The notes under the pieces were generated by a model. That model had not been told where the DNA came from. It made no database searches and was given only the letters and a program-made list of their open reading frames with translations. Shown here in pieces: positions 37,131 to 47,062 of a stretch of DNA of 64,000 nt. Source of the DNA: Marinoscillum sp. 108 (lineage in GTDB: Bacteria > Bacteroidota > Bacteroidia > Cytophagales > Cyclobacteriaceae); assembly GCF_902506655.1 (NCBI RefSeq), contig NZ_LR734808.1, positions 3,408,501 through 3,472,500 of the forward strand, given 5' to 3'. The number at the start of each line of letters is the position of its first letter. Within the stretch, counting starts at the first letter, position 1. The translations under genes and the position numbers were made by a program.

Positions 37131-39029
37131 ATGATTCTACTTCTGTTTTCTATTCTATTAAGCCCATTGCACATCAATCGGTCAGTTGCAGATAGCCTTG
37201 CGGTCATCGAGGATCAGTCTATCGAAAGCCGGATTCTGGAACTGAATAGACAGATAGAGGAGCATTCTGATACTCTGGCTCTCGCCAGGTATACCTTCCT
37301 ACTCGGAAAGGAATACGCCAAAATGGATTTTACAGACAAAGCGCTGGAGGAACTGAACCAGTCCTTTCGCTACTATCGGGCGGCTGGAGACTCAGCAGGA
37401 ATGGCTGACGTGTTAAGGCAGATTTCTTTTACTTATTCGCTGGTGCAGGAGTATGATAAGGCGCTCGACTTTATTCTGCGGGCGAGTGGCTATGCCACGG
37501 ATCTCAAGCAAGTCAGGGAGATTAATCACAGGATTGGTTATGTTTATTTTAACCTAAAACAACTCGATTCAGCGGAGAAATACCTCAATATGGCTGTGGG
37601 GCAATATGCCCAAACGGGTGAGGTTGGTGCCAGTTCACTGATCAATCTGGCGGGCATCAATATTTCCAGAGCCAGGTACAGAGAAGCTTTGGCGGGTCTG
37701 CTGCAGGTAGAGCGCGAAGGCCTACAATCACTCACTCCATCCTCTCAGTATTTCGTTTTCAATTTTATCAGCGCCCTGTATCTGAAGCTGGGCAATGAAG
37801 TGATGGGTAGGCTGTATCGGAGTAAGCGTGATTCTTTGACCGTGGACCTGGCGCATTTGGAGAAGACACTGGATTTTTATGAAACCAATATTATCGCAGA
37901 TACGCTGATAGGAGACTATACTGCCGCGGTGCAAAAACAGGGGAAGTATGTGGAGCAGCTCAAGTCGTACTACAAGAATAACCTCACCACCCAGTTGGCC
38001 AATTATCAGAAGCTCTTTGAGCTCCAGGAGAAGGAGATGGCCATCGACCTGCTGGAGAAGGAAAATCAGGTGTATGAGCTCAGGCAGTACGAATCCCGGT
38101 CTTACATCATCTTCCTGATTTTGGGTGTGACGATCCTGCTTTTGGTGGTGGTGATTACCTACCGCTCCCTGTCCAATAGAAACAAACTTAATCAGGAGCT
38201 ACAGGTGCTCAATGCACAAATATCCTCCCAGCATGACGATCTCCAGCGAAAAAATGATCTCCTCAAGAAGATCATCAGTGACCTCAAGGGCACACAATAC
38301 CAACTCATTCAGTCTGAGAAGATGGCCTCTATAGGCTCTTTTGCCTCTGGGGTAGCGCATGAGCTAAACAACCCCATGAATATACTCAGCGGTGGACTTC
38401 AGGTGATTGAAAAGAACCTCGCTGAAGTGATGAATGCCCATTCGGAAAATCAGGAGGAGCTATTGGAGGACATCAATATTATGCTGCGTGAGTCTAATTT
38501 CAGTATTTCTAAAATCAATCGGATCATTCAGGCACTGATCATTGCAACCTATACGGAGCACAAACCTAAAGTTCTGGACTTCACCGAGATTGTGGATAAT
38601 GTGCTGATCGCCTTTAGCAGAATGAGTCATCCCGAGGTGAGGTTTTCCACCAAGGTGGATTCGGTGAGTTTAGAATGTTTTCCCAATCGGATTCATCATG
38701 CCCTCAAGGCGGTGTTGGAGAATGCTTTCTTTTTTGCGAAGGAGTCATCATCGGATGAAAAATGTGTGTGGGTGGTGGCCTGTCAGAAGGGGGAGAGTCT
38801 GGAAGTTCGGATTGAGAACAACGGACCTGCCATTCCCGAAGATCACCTGATCAGGATATTTGATCCATTTTACACCACCAAAGATGATGGCGTATCTCCG
38901 GGATTAGGGTTGTATTTTGCCTTTAGTGCGGTGAAAGAACACGAAGGAAGGATCGAGGCAAAAAATGAAGGCGATAGAGTGGTGTTTACCATGACACTCC
39001 CTGTTCGTATGAGTGTTGCCCAGGTTTAG
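37131..39029 (+). CDS. TPR-containing sensor histidine kinase
   Basis: A 632-residue membrane kinase. After a signal peptide (to about 22) come TPR repeats in the periplasm (about 50-250, for example DKALEELNQSFRYYRAAGD). A single membrane helix (about 325-345, IIFLILGVTILLLVVVI) and a coiled coil follow. The DHp helix has GVAHELNNPMNILSGG, and the HATPase domain has LENAFFFAK, NNGPAIP and SPGLGLYFA. There is no receiver domain. The ATG at 37131 gives a normal signal peptide; an in-frame TTG lies 9 bases upstream. The output partner is not visible. Its stop overlaps the end of the convergent PUL regulator by 4 bases. Confidence 0.9.
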   Translation: MILLLFSILLSPLHINRSVADSLAVIEDQSIESRILELNRQIEEHSDTLALARYTFLLGKEYAKMDFTDKALEELNQSFRYYRAAGDSAGMADVLRQISFTYSLVQEYDKALDFILRASGYATDLKQVREINHRIGYVYFNLKQLDSAEKYLNMAVGQYAQTGEVGASSLINLAGINISRARYREALAGLLQVEREGLQSLTPSSQYFVFNFISALYLKLGNEVMGRLYRSKRDSLTVDLAHLEKTLDFYETNIIADTLIGDYTAAVQKQGKYVEQLKSYYKNNLTTQLANYQKLFELQEKEMAIDLLEKENQVYELRQYESRSYIIFLILGVTILLLVVVITYRSLSNRNKLNQELQVLNAQISSQHDDLQRKNDLLKKIISDLKGTQYQLIQSEKMASIGSFASGVAHELNNPMNILSGGLQVIEKNLAEVMNAHSENQEELLEDINIMLRESNFSISKINRIIQALIIATYTEHKPKVLDFTEIVDNVLIAFSRMSHPEVRFSTKVDSVSLECFPNRIHHALKAVLENAFFFAKESSSDEKCVWVVACQKGESLEVRIENNGPAIPEDHLIRIFDPFYTTKDDGVSPGLGLYFAFSAVKEHEGRIEAKNEGDRVVFTMTLPVRMSVAQV

Positions 39030-41935
39030 GGCGACAGTTTTTCCAGAAATTCTACCATATTTTCCTCATGATCGAGACTGAGGCGTTTTCTCAGACGATA
39101 CCGGGCGGTTTCAACCCCCCTGAGGGAAATATTCAGTATGGGCGCTATTTCCTTATTGGTTAGGTTCATCTTCACCAGGGCGCATAGTCTCAATTCCTTA
39201 GAGGTAAGATCAGGGAAGTAGGTTTTTAGTTCCTGAAAGAAGTCATCATGCACCCTTTCGAAGTTGGCTTCAAATACATGTATGTGTTCTTCATCATTCA
39301 GGTTGACACCAATTTTGCGTATCAGATTGCGCAGCATGTTGCGCGAGCGCTCATTTTTCGCCACTTCTTTGAGTTCTTTCAGGTCTTCACGTAGGTCCGT
39401 GAGCAGTTCACGTTTTTTGACCAGCAGCATGGTGTAGTTGGCCAGCTCCTTGCTTTTGAAGATGACATCTTCTTCGAGTATTTTCTTGTCGCGCTCTATC
39501 CTTTCTTTTTCACGCTCCAATCGCATCTGGTCCAGCTCCAGCTCCAGAACCGTTCGTTTTTTCTTTTCCTCTTCCCTGGTTTTCTCCTTCTCCACCACGA
39601 TTTTCTTTTTCACCAGCTTTCTGGATCCTATCATGATTAGGAGGATCATCAAGACATATGCGCCTATGGCCCAGCGGGTCAGGTACCAGATAGGGGCAAT
39701 GGTGAAGTGGTAGGAGGACTCCGATGTGGTTTCGCCAATCATACTCCTAGCTTTCACTTTGAAGGTGTATTTTCCAGGGAAAAGCTGAGAGTAGTTTTTA
39801 AATGGGTCTACGCTCCAGTCAGACCAGTCCTCGTCTATGCCTTCCAGCATGTGGCTATACTGTACCTGAGTTTGGTCTTTGAGCTTAGGAGCCGAAAATT
39901 CAAACCTGAGATCACTGGCAGAGTGAGGGATTTGCTCGGATGAACCTTTCAGCGATCGCTTGGTGCGCTCCCCGTTATATTGATAATTCACTTCTGTTAT
40001 CAGCGTTTTCTTGGTGTCAGCGTGCTGCTGAAAGGAGAGGTCGTATGCGTATAATCCGGTGGTGGTTCCTATGAGTACATTGCTGGTGTTGATGGGGAGT
40101 ATGCTTTCCATGCTACGGTTGAAAGTCCCCTTGAGTTCTAAGAACAGGCCCTTTTCAAGTTTTTTACTGTCTCCCTGGAAGTAACCAGCTTCGTCATCCT
40201 GTACAAACCACGTTTTGTCCTCGTATTGCAGAAGTTTTCTTACGTTCACATCGGTACCAAAGCGCTCGTTGAGTTCGGTCATCGGATCGAACTGGTTGCT
40301 GGTTTCATTGAATGTATAGACTCCCTGATTGGTGGTGAATACGATGTGATCGTTCCACCTGAATACATTGATGCTGAATGGGGAAGGCAAACCCTTTTCA
40401 CGGAAGTGCTCCAGACCTACCACACGTTCGAAATTGCGATCAAATTGCAGTTTGAAGACCCCTTTGTAGCCATGACAAACCCAAAAAGTGTTTTCTTCAT
40501 CACTCTGGATGATGTCCCGGCTGGACTCATTGAATCCATCTACGCGGTAGAGGAGTTCAAACTTACCATCCTCAAATCTGAGCATGTGAATACCAGTATA
40601 GGTACATACAAAATAGTGATTATCCTTCCCCTTTATGGGAATAACTTTCCACACTCCCGCCAGGCCTTCAATCTTCAGTATGTTGTTATCATCGATCACA
40701 AAAAGACCATCATTGTGACTGCAGAGTATTTGGCCATGAAGGCTCAGTAAACTCCATGCCTGCCCCTCCAGACCGGGTATTTTTCTGAACTCCATGCTTG
40801 CAAAATGAGGATTTTGGACGATCCGCTGTGAGACAAACACACCCTGATTGGTGGCGGCGTATATTTTGCCGCCTCTGATCATGGCGTCAAAGACGGAGGC
40901 ATTTTCAAACAATACAGAGATGGGCGAGGAGATATTGATGCAGTCAATGCCATTGTTGAGGAGTGCCCAAATGTTACCCTCTGAACTTTCAGAGAGATTG
41001 AGGACGGTGTTGTCCTGTAGCTCCATGAAGCTCTCAGTCAGTGGTACAGGGTCTCCGTGCTCATCCAGCACCATGATTTGTGAGCTGAGGGTGCCGAGGT
41101 AGTAATGCCCGGCCGACGATTTGATGGCAGAGAGTATTTGGTTGTTAGAGTTTCCTGTGAAGTAGCTTTTGAAGAAGTGAATGTTCTTTGATCCATGGTC
41201 GATCGTATAGGAAGCACCCGATCTGGTGAAAAGGATGACTTGATTTTCTGCGGTGCCCTCCACCATGGCAACGATGGTTTCCTGATTGAATTGGGAAGGA
41301 GCAACGAGTGATTCGAAAGAAAGTGTTTGAAGATCCAGGGTTTTCACTCCTTCGCCATTGACCAGATACAGTTTGTCATTGATGACCGCAGAGTGGTAAA
41401 AGCCTGTGGAGGGGATGGTGAATGCCTTATTGTTGGAAATGGCAACCAGTCTTGACAAACTGCGAAAGACGATGTGATTCTGAACTTCGTGAATGGCCCA
41501 AATATTCTCGAGGTTTCGGTCTTCTGGGCTAAGTTGGTCTATGAGAGAATGATAGGAATATTGACCATACTCGTCACGTTCAATCCTCCCAAACTCATTG
41601 AACCCACCAGCATAGACATGTCCATCGGTGGTGTGCAGGAGACTTCTTACTGAGGAGTTGTTGGGAAGGCTTACTGTTTGCCATCTGGCCCCATCAAAAA
41701 TAAGTGTGCCGTCATTGTTGCCAAAGTACATGATGCCATCGTTGTCCTGGCACATGGCCCATATTTGTGGATCCCCACTGAAGTCCTTTCGGGTATAATG
41801 GATGATCCGGGGAGTGCCTTTTATTTCTGCGCGTGCGGTAGCATTGTCATCGCTTTTTTGCCCAAAAAGGGGTGATAAGAGGATGATCAGGCAGCCAACA
41901 AGTACAATTTTCCAATCTTTTATGTGCATTTTCAT
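39026..41935 (-). CDS. Propeller/Y_Y_Y transmembrane regulator with LuxR-type C-terminal HTH
   Basis: A 969-residue one-protein regulator probably controlling the adjacent glucan locus. Signal peptide (about 1-25, ending LFGQ), then two-component-regulator-propeller-like beta repeats (about 45-640), a Y_Y_Y domain (about 690-765, with the end motif FPGKYTFKVKARS), one membrane helix (about 768-790), a long charged coiled coil (about 795-860) and a LuxR/GerE HTH (LTSKELRLCALVKMNLTNKE, ISLRGVETARYRLRKRL). It lacks kinase and receiver domains, so signal transfer would be conformational. It is divergent from the GH5-GH128 operon, and a close paralog lies at the far end of the locus. Confidence 0.92.
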   Translation of the reverse strand: MKMHIKDWKIVLVGCLIILLSPLFGQKSDDNATARAEIKGTPRIIHYTRKDFSGDPQIWAMCQDNDGIMYFGNNDGTLIFDGARWQTVSLPNNSSVRSLLHTTDGHVYAGGFNEFGRIERDEYGQYSYHSLIDQLSPEDRNLENIWAIHEVQNHIVFRSLSRLVAISNNKAFTIPSTGFYHSAVINDKLYLVNGEGVKTLDLQTLSFESLVAPSQFNQETIVAMVEGTAENQVILFTRSGASYTIDHGSKNIHFFKSYFTGNSNNQILSAIKSSAGHYYLGTLSSQIMVLDEHGDPVPLTESFMELQDNTVLNLSESSEGNIWALLNNGIDCINISSPISVLFENASVFDAMIRGGKIYAATNQGVFVSQRIVQNPHFASMEFRKIPGLEGQAWSLLSLHGQILCSHNDGLFVIDDNNILKIEGLAGVWKVIPIKGKDNHYFVCTYTGIHMLRFEDGKFELLYRVDGFNESSRDIIQSDEENTFWVCHGYKGVFKLQFDRNFERVVGLEHFREKGLPSPFSINVFRWNDHIVFTTNQGVYTFNETSNQFDPMTELNERFGTDVNVRKLLQYEDKTWFVQDDEAGYFQGDSKKLEKGLFLELKGTFNRSMESILPINTSNVLIGTTTGLYAYDLSFQQHADTKKTLITEVNYQYNGERTKRSLKGSSEQIPHSASDLRFEFSAPKLKDQTQVQYSHMLEGIDEDWSDWSVDPFKNYSQLFPGKYTFKVKARSMIGETTSESSYHFTIAPIWYLTRWAIGAYVLMILLIMIGSRKLVKKKIVVEKEKTREEEKKKRTVLELELDQMRLEREKERIERDKKILEEDVIFKSKELANYTMLLVKKRELLTDLREDLKELKEVAKNERSRNMLRNLIRKIGVNLNDEEHIHVFEANFERVHDDFFQELKTYFPDLTSKELRLCALVKMNLTNKEIAPILNISLRGVETARYRLRKRLSLDHEENMVEFLEKLSP

Positions 41936-42067
41936 TCAAAAATTAAAGGCGGAACACTCTGATAATCAGCCGAGTATCAACATGTGGCGTAGTACTGATG
42001 TACGACTGACAACTCCCGGTGTAATTATAGTGTATCAAATACTTCCAGATTGTATATCCTATAAAAG

Positions 42068-42075
42068 TATTTTTG
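42068..42075 (+). promoter_or_regulatory. Candidate -7 promoter element of the GH5-GH128 operon
   Basis: TATTTTTG, a perfect TAnnTTTG match in the 229-base divergent region, about 90 bases before the GH5 ATG at 42165. No good -33 TTTG, which would fit an activator-dependent promoter. Confidence 0.4.
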
Positions 42076-42164
42076 AAATGAATAATTGTTAATGAAATCG
42101 ATTGGATATTATGATTTCATTAATAGGGCAATCAAATTTAGCGTTTAAAAAATCAAAATTACAA

Positions 42165-44903
42165 ATGAGATATTTTTTCAAAATAGGAGTGCTGTGTTGT
42201 TTTCTACTCGTTTTCGGGCACTGGGTATCTGCTCAGCTTCTGCATACGGAAGGTCAGAAGATTGTTGACAGTGAAGGGAATGAGGTCATATGGCGTGGCA
42301 TTGGCCTTGGTGGATGGATGCTACAGGAGGGCTATATGCTCGGAACCTCAGGAGCTCAGCACGTGCTGGAGCAACGGATAGAAGAGTTGGTCGGCGCAGA
42401 AAGTAAGGAACAATTTTATGAAGCCTGGTTGGCGAATCATACCCGTAAGATCGACTTGGACTCCATGGCGAGGTGGGGCTATAATATGATCCGCTTGCCT
42501 ATGCACTATAAGCTTTTTACACCTCCTATAGAGGAGGAGCCAGTGGCCGGAGAAATCACCTGGATAGATAAAGGTTTCGAAATGACCGATGAGTTACTGG
42601 AATGGTGTACGGCTAACAATATGTACCTGATCCTGGACTTGCATGCTGCGCCCGGTGGGCAAGGCGAAAATGCTGACATTAGTGACTATGATCCCTCCAA
42701 GCCATCGCTGTGGGAGAGTGAAGCCAATCGAGCTAAGATGGTGGCATTATGGAGAAAGTTGGCCGAACGCTATGCAGATGAACCTATGATCGGGGCCTAT
42801 GACATTATTAATGAACCCAACTGGGGATTTCAGAATCACGACTCGGATCCTAATGGGTGCGCTGAGTCTCAGAATACATTACTGTGGGATTTGCAAAAAG
42901 AGGTGACTGCTGCCATCCGAGAGGTAGATCCTGATCACATTATCGTAATAGAAGGTAACTGCTGGGGAAACAACTACTCAGGCCTTCCCACCCTTTGGGA
43001 TGATAACCTCGTGATTAGCTACCACAAATACTGGAATGGAAATACCCAGGGAGACATCCAGGGAATGCTCAATATGAGAACGGAGCGAAACGTACCCATC
43101 TGGTTGGGTGAAACAGGTGAGAATTCCAATAAATGGTTTACGGATTGTATCGAGTTGCTGGAAGATAACAGCATAGGCTGGTCCTGGTGGCCTCTGAAAA
43201 AACTGGGACTTAATAACCCACTGGAAGTGCCGTATAATGATGATTACAGGGCGGTGGTTAAATATTGGAACGGCGAAGGGGCGAAACCCTCACAGGAAGT
43301 GGCCCTGGCAGGCTTGATGCAACTGGCGGAGGACATTAAACTGGAAAATACCCTTTATCACAAAGATGTGGTAGATGCCAAAATTCGTCAGCCTCATACG
43401 TTGGATACCAAACCGTTTAAGACGCATAGACTTACTGAAGGGCAGGCCACTGTCGTTCAGGCAACGGACTATGATTTGGGTAGAAATGAATATGCCTATT
43501 ACGATAAGGTATCTGCCAACTACCACGGAAGTACGGGTGAGTATACAGCCTGGAACAGTGGTTGGGCTTATAGAAATGATGGTGTGGACATTGAGCCCAT
43601 AGCTGACTCAGAAGAGGTGACCAATGGCTACAATGTGGGGTGGACTGAAGATGGTGAATGGCTACAATATACCGTGGAGGTAGATGTTTCAGGGGCATAT
43701 CAGGTAGTTGTTCGCTATGCGGGCCAGGCTGCCGGATCTATTCATCTCGAGGTGGATGGTGTGGACATTTCGGGGCCAGTAGAACTGCCCGCTACCGGAG
43801 GCTTTCAGGTGTGGAAAGATCAGGTGATTGAGAATGTGGCCCTTGAGTCGGGCACCAAATCCATTCAATTTCATATTGATAAAGGGGGATTCAATTTCAG
43901 CTATCTCAGTTTTTTTTTGACCGGTGAATTGTCTGAGCTTGATTTTAAGGCCCTTTCGTCCACCACCTATGATGATGAATCCATTCTTTTAAACCTTAAT
44001 AAGAGAGTAAAGCAGGAATCCATTTCCAGTGCCGGGTTTGTTGTTTCTGTAGATGGTGAAGACCTGACACCCAGTGAGGTGATGATTAATGATAAAAGCG
44101 AGTTTCAGATATTGATCAAGCTTAGTGAAACGTTGGGAGATGATAATGTGATCCTGCTGAGCTACACTGGAACCAACCTGGAAGCTCAGGACGGCACTTC
44201 TTTAGAAGCATTTTCCGATTTACCTGTGGACAATCAGCTTCCTGCTCATTTTTCCATTCCCGGAAAGATTGAGGCCGAAGACTTTGAAGTGAACGTTGGG
44301 CTGGAGCTGGAAGCCACTACCGACACTGGGCTGGGCCAAAATATTGGCTACACCAGTACGGGAGATTACCTCGAGTACCTGGTAAACGTACAGTTCTCTG
44401 GGGTTTATGATTTGGATGTGCGCATTGCCTGTAATAATAATTCTGGGAAATTGGCCTTTCAGCAGCTCGACAAAGAAGGTAATGTGCTCAACGAGGCGCA
44501 AGTGGATGTGCCGGTGACAGGGGGCTGGCAAACATGGGAAACGGTGAGCGCTCAGATGACGCTGGAGGAGGGTCGTGGAAGGCTGAAAGTGAAAATTCTG
44601 GACCCTGAATTCAACATGAACTGGTTTAGGTTCACGGCAGCTCCTGAGATTTTGGGGGCTGAGGCCCCTGGGAGACTGACATTTTACCCGAACCCTGCGG
44701 ATGATTTTCTGATGATCAATGCCCCAGGACTTGGTGGCCTTCTTCAGGTCACAATTCATAATCTGTCTGGGCAGCTGGTTTTCAAAAAGCAGGAAGTACA
44801 CAACCAGGAGCGTATTGACATTTCTGGATTGCCAGGTGGTTTGTATGTCATCGAAGTAAGCGGAGAAAAAGGAACCCTGGAATCAAAAGTGATGGTGAGG
44901 TAA
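42165..44903 (+). CDS. Secreted GH5 beta-glucanase with two CBM6-like domains and T9SS tail
   Basis: A 912-residue extracellular glycoside hydrolase. Signal peptide (about 1-24, ending VSAQ), then a GH5 TIM barrel (about 30-400) opening with WRGIGLGGWMLQEGYML, close to exo-beta-1,3-glucanase-type GH5 enzymes. The acid/base is E217 in IINEPNW and the nucleophile E316 in WLGETGEN. A CBM6-like domain (about 430-585, GWTEDGEWLQYTVEV), a SwmB/Ig-like spacer (about 590-690) and a second CBM6 (about 700-825, IEAEDFEVNVG) follow. The type A sorting domain is at 840-912 (FYPNPADDFL, GLYVIEVSG). I chose the ATG at 42165 because it starts the signal peptide; the frame opens at 42102. GH128 follows 2 bases later. 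Confidence 0.9.
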   Translation: MRYFFKIGVLCCFLLVFGHWVSAQLLHTEGQKIVDSEGNEVIWRGIGLGGWMLQEGYMLGTSGAQHVLEQRIEELVGAESKEQFYEAWLANHTRKIDLDSMARWGYNMIRLPMHYKLFTPPIEEEPVAGEITWIDKGFEMTDELLEWCTANNMYLILDLHAAPGGQGENADISDYDPSKPSLWESEANRAKMVALWRKLAERYADEPMIGAYDIINEPNWGFQNHDSDPNGCAESQNTLLWDLQKEVTAAIREVDPDHIIVIEGNCWGNNYSGLPTLWDDNLVISYHKYWNGNTQGDIQGMLNMRTERNVPIWLGETGENSNKWFTDCIELLEDNSIGWSWWPLKKLGLNNPLEVPYNDDYRAVVKYWNGEGAKPSQEVALAGLMQLAEDIKLENTLYHKDVVDAKIRQPHTLDTKPFKTHRLTEGQATVVQATDYDLGRNEYAYYDKVSANYHGSTGEYTAWNSGWAYRNDGVDIEPIADSEEVTNGYNVGWTEDGEWLQYTVEVDVSGAYQVVVRYAGQAAGSIHLEVDGVDISGPVELPATGGFQVWKDQVIENVALESGTKSIQFHIDKGGFNFSYLSFFLTGELSELDFKALSSTTYDDESILLNLNKRVKQESISSAGFVVSVDGEDLTPSEVMINDKSEFQILIKLSETLGDDNVILLSYTGTNLEAQDGTSLEAFSDLPVDNQLPAHFSIPGKIEAEDFEVNVGLELEATTDTGLGQNIGYTSTGDYLEYLVNVQFSGVYDLDVRIACNNNSGKLAFQQLDKEGNVLNEAQVDVPVTGGWQTWETVSAQMTLEEGRGRLKVKILDPEFNMNWFRFTAAPEILGAEAPGRLTFYPNPADDFLMINAPGLGGLLQVTIHNLSGQLVFKKQEVHNQERIDISGLPGGLYVIEVSGEKGTLESKVMVR

Positions 44904-44905
44904 TC

Positions 44906-46393
44906 ATGAAGAAATTGGGCACCTTGGTTTCTCTGATCATTCTTGTTTCAATCTCCGGTTACGCACAGCGGAAGAGCGAGAAACGAGGGCTTGGGTATGG
45001 GTATCATTCCCAGAAAGACCTGGAAGCCCTTGCTCCGGGGGTTAGTTGGTGGTATAATTGGTTTTATCAGCCCGATGCAGGGGTTCGGGATACTTATCAG
45101 CAATCCGGAGTGGCCTATGTGCCCATGGCCTGGAATGGGGATTTTAACAAAACAGAGACCATTAATTTTCTTGAAGCGAATCCCGAGGTAGAGTATTTGC
45201 TCGGATTTAATGAGCCCAACTTTAAGGATCAGGCTAATATGACGCCTTCACAAGCTGCAGCAAAGTGGCCCGAATTGGAGGAGCTCGCTTCAAGATTTGA
45301 TTTGAAACTCATCGGCCCTGCGGTCAACTATTGCGGTAACTGTGTGAGTGAAAACGGAACCACTTATTCTGACCCCATCGTATATCTCGATGATTTTTTT
45401 GCAGCCTGCCAGGATTGTCAGGTGGACTACGTGGCTATTCACTGGTATGGCTGTGGCGGATTCGACTGGTACCTTGATTTGTTCAAGAAATACAACCGAC
45501 CCATCTGGGTAACTGAAATAGCGTGTTGGGATCAGGATGATATTTCTGAAGACCAACAAAAAAGTTATCTGATCAACGTAGTGGATCAGATGGAAAATGA
45601 CCCGGATGTCTTCAGGTATGCCTGGTTTGTAGGGCGTGGAGATGGGCCACACATCGCCCTTCTGGCAGGAGATGGGGAATTAACCGAGCTTGGTCAGCTC
45701 TATGTGAATATGCCGGTACATGATCCTGCTGATTTCGTCACCTTACCCTCGAGGATTGAAGCAGAGTACTATCAAACAATGTCGGGTATACAACTGGAGC
45801 TAACTCAAGACGAGACCGGACTGATGAATGTGGGATATTTGGATGCCGGGGATTCTTTGTCATATCAGGTAGAGGTGCCAGCTGATCGGTGGTACACTTT
45901 TGATCTGAGAGTAGCCGGTACCGCAAATGGGAGGGTTGATTTAATGATGGATGGAGATTTTATCAAAACCATCGTCATTCCATCCACTGGAGCCTGGCAG
46001 CGCTGGCAGACTCTAGAGGATTCTCTTGAACTTCCCTCGGGTCATCACCGGTTAACCCTCAGAGTAGTAAGTGGTGGGTTCAATCTCAACTGGCTGGATA
46101 TCCTCACTGAGCGGGAAGAGAAATTAATTGATCCGCTAGGCTTAGAGGTTCCTGCATGGGCAAGACTCTTCCCTAATCCAACCCCTCGCTACTTTTCTAT
46201 CGATCTGCAAAATGCCGCTGGCCCAATTTCACTGGAGATTAGAAATATGGGTGGTGAGGTGGTGTGGGAACTTCGCGAGGCTTATAGGCAGAACCTTTCC
46301 AAAATTGATTTAAAGGGACTTTCTTCAGGTGTTTATTTGATTTATATGAGTAATGGACACATGAAGGAAGTGCAAAAACTCATCATCAAATAA
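44906..46393 (+). CDS. Secreted GH128-like endo-beta-1,3-glucanase with CBM6 and T9SS tail
   Basis: A 495-residue enzyme. Signal peptide (to about 20, GYAQ), then a small TIM barrel of the Asl1/glycosyl-hydrolase-catalytic-core type (about 25-275). Its two catalytic-type acids are E103 in LLGFNEPN and E204 in WVTEIACW, with WYNWFY and AIHWYG lining the cleft: the GH128 pattern. A CBM6 domain (about 285-400, IEAEYYQTMSGIQ, GYLDAGDSLSYQVEV) and a type A T9SS sorting domain (about 415-495, LFPNPTPRYFSID) complete it. GH128 members cleave beta-1,3-glucans, which is the main basis for the substrate call of this locus. A terminator follows. Confidence 0.88.
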   Translation: MKKLGTLVSLIILVSISGYAQRKSEKRGLGYGYHSQKDLEALAPGVSWWYNWFYQPDAGVRDTYQQSGVAYVPMAWNGDFNKTETINFLEANPEVEYLLGFNEPNFKDQANMTPSQAAAKWPELEELASRFDLKLIGPAVNYCGNCVSENGTTYSDPIVYLDDFFAACQDCQVDYVAIHWYGCGGFDWYLDLFKKYNRPIWVTEIACWDQDDISEDQQKSYLINVVDQMENDPDVFRYAWFVGRGDGPHIALLAGDGELTELGQLYVNMPVHDPADFVTLPSRIEAEYYQTMSGIQLELTQDETGLMNVGYLDAGDSLSYQVEVPADRWYTFDLRVAGTANGRVDLMMDGDFIKTIVIPSTGAWQRWQTLEDSLELPSGHHRLTLRVVSGGFNLNWLDILTEREEKLIDPLGLEVPAWARLFPNPTPRYFSIDLQNAAGPISLEIRNMGGEVVWELREAYRQNLSKIDLKGLSSGVYLIYMSNGHMKEVQKLIIK

Positions 46394-46421
46394 TTTAAAA
46401 TCAACCAATCCAACCTGTCTT

Positions 46422-46449
46422 AAGCTGCTCAATATGAGCAGCTTTTTTT
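46422..46449 (+). terminator. Intrinsic terminator after the GH128 gene
   Basis: AAGCTGCTC-AATAT-GAGCAGCTT, a perfect 9-bp stem followed by TTTTTTT-type tract. It ends the GH5-GH128 transcript. Confidence 0.92.
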
Positions 46450-46969
46450 GTGCCATGGGTGATCCTACGAAAGTCAATAGAGGTGATGTGCTTGTACACA
46501 AACAATATACTCCCCTCGAACAGAAGTTTTGAACACTTATGGGATGACATAAAGCAGGGTGATGGTTACCAATCGTCTAAATCAGCCCTTCGAAAAATAC
46601 CATTCCGGCAGTTTTCTGACATGCGGATGTGCTCTCATTCAAATTAAGGGAGTTTTTGGCCTCTTTTTTTGGATGAATTGATATCGGGACAAAGGTTTTC
46701 TATGATGTAGGCGGTTATTGCGTTCACTTGGGGTCTGCTGGCGGAGCCGCACTAGGCTAAAATGACTCTAAACACCCAATATTGTATTATTTCAATATGA
46801 CATTTAACAATATTCTCTGTGTAAGGGCTTATAAATTGCCAATTTTCCTCATTTTTTGAAATTATAAATTACTGATATATAATCATTTATATGAAATGAA
46901 GTATTTATGACGAGGCATTGGAAAAGGTGAAGTAATCAAAGCGAAGGATGAAAATGAATATCACTAAAT

Positions 46970-47016
46970 GAGGATTATATATTTGGTATTGAGGATTTTC
47001 TGATTATCCGAGGATT
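46970..47016 (+). promoter_or_regulatory. Three phased GAGGATT direct repeats, candidate activator site
   Basis: GAGGATT at 46970-46976, 46991-46997 and 47010-47016, that is, steps of 21 and 19 bases (two helical turns), 47-93 bases upstream of the susC ATG. Spacing on one face of the helix is typical for a multimeric activator site. Confidence 0.45.
46978..46985 (+). promoter_or_regulatory. Candidate -7 promoter element of the second susCD operon
   Basis: TATATTTG, a perfect TAnnTTTG match lying between the first and second GAGGATT repeats, with no -33 TTTG. Leader would be about 75 bases. Confidence 0.4.
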
Positions 47017-47062
47017 ATTTTGAATTTCCATCAATTAACCATTACTAATAAACCGTATTAAT

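Larger units (their letters stand above)
46450..47062. other. 613-base non-coding region upstream of the second susC
   Basis: No convincing gene. The 65-codon open frame at 46450-46647 has no recognisable content and follows directly on the terminator T tract. The first half includes a short GC-richer patch near 46725-46755. The second half is very AT rich and holds three GAGGATT direct repeats and a -7 element, so it is the regulatory region of the susCD operon. Confidence 0.6.

Noticed and set aside
46450-46647. 65-codon forward frame after the GH128 terminator
   Set aside because: Starts in the terminator T tract, has no recognisable motif or start signals and no neighbour in an operon.
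46660-46780. Possible decayed gene fragment on the reverse strand (a short stretch reading like PQVNAITAYIIENLCPDI)
   Set aside because: Too short and bounded by stops. I could not tie it to any family, so it is not reported as a pseudogene.
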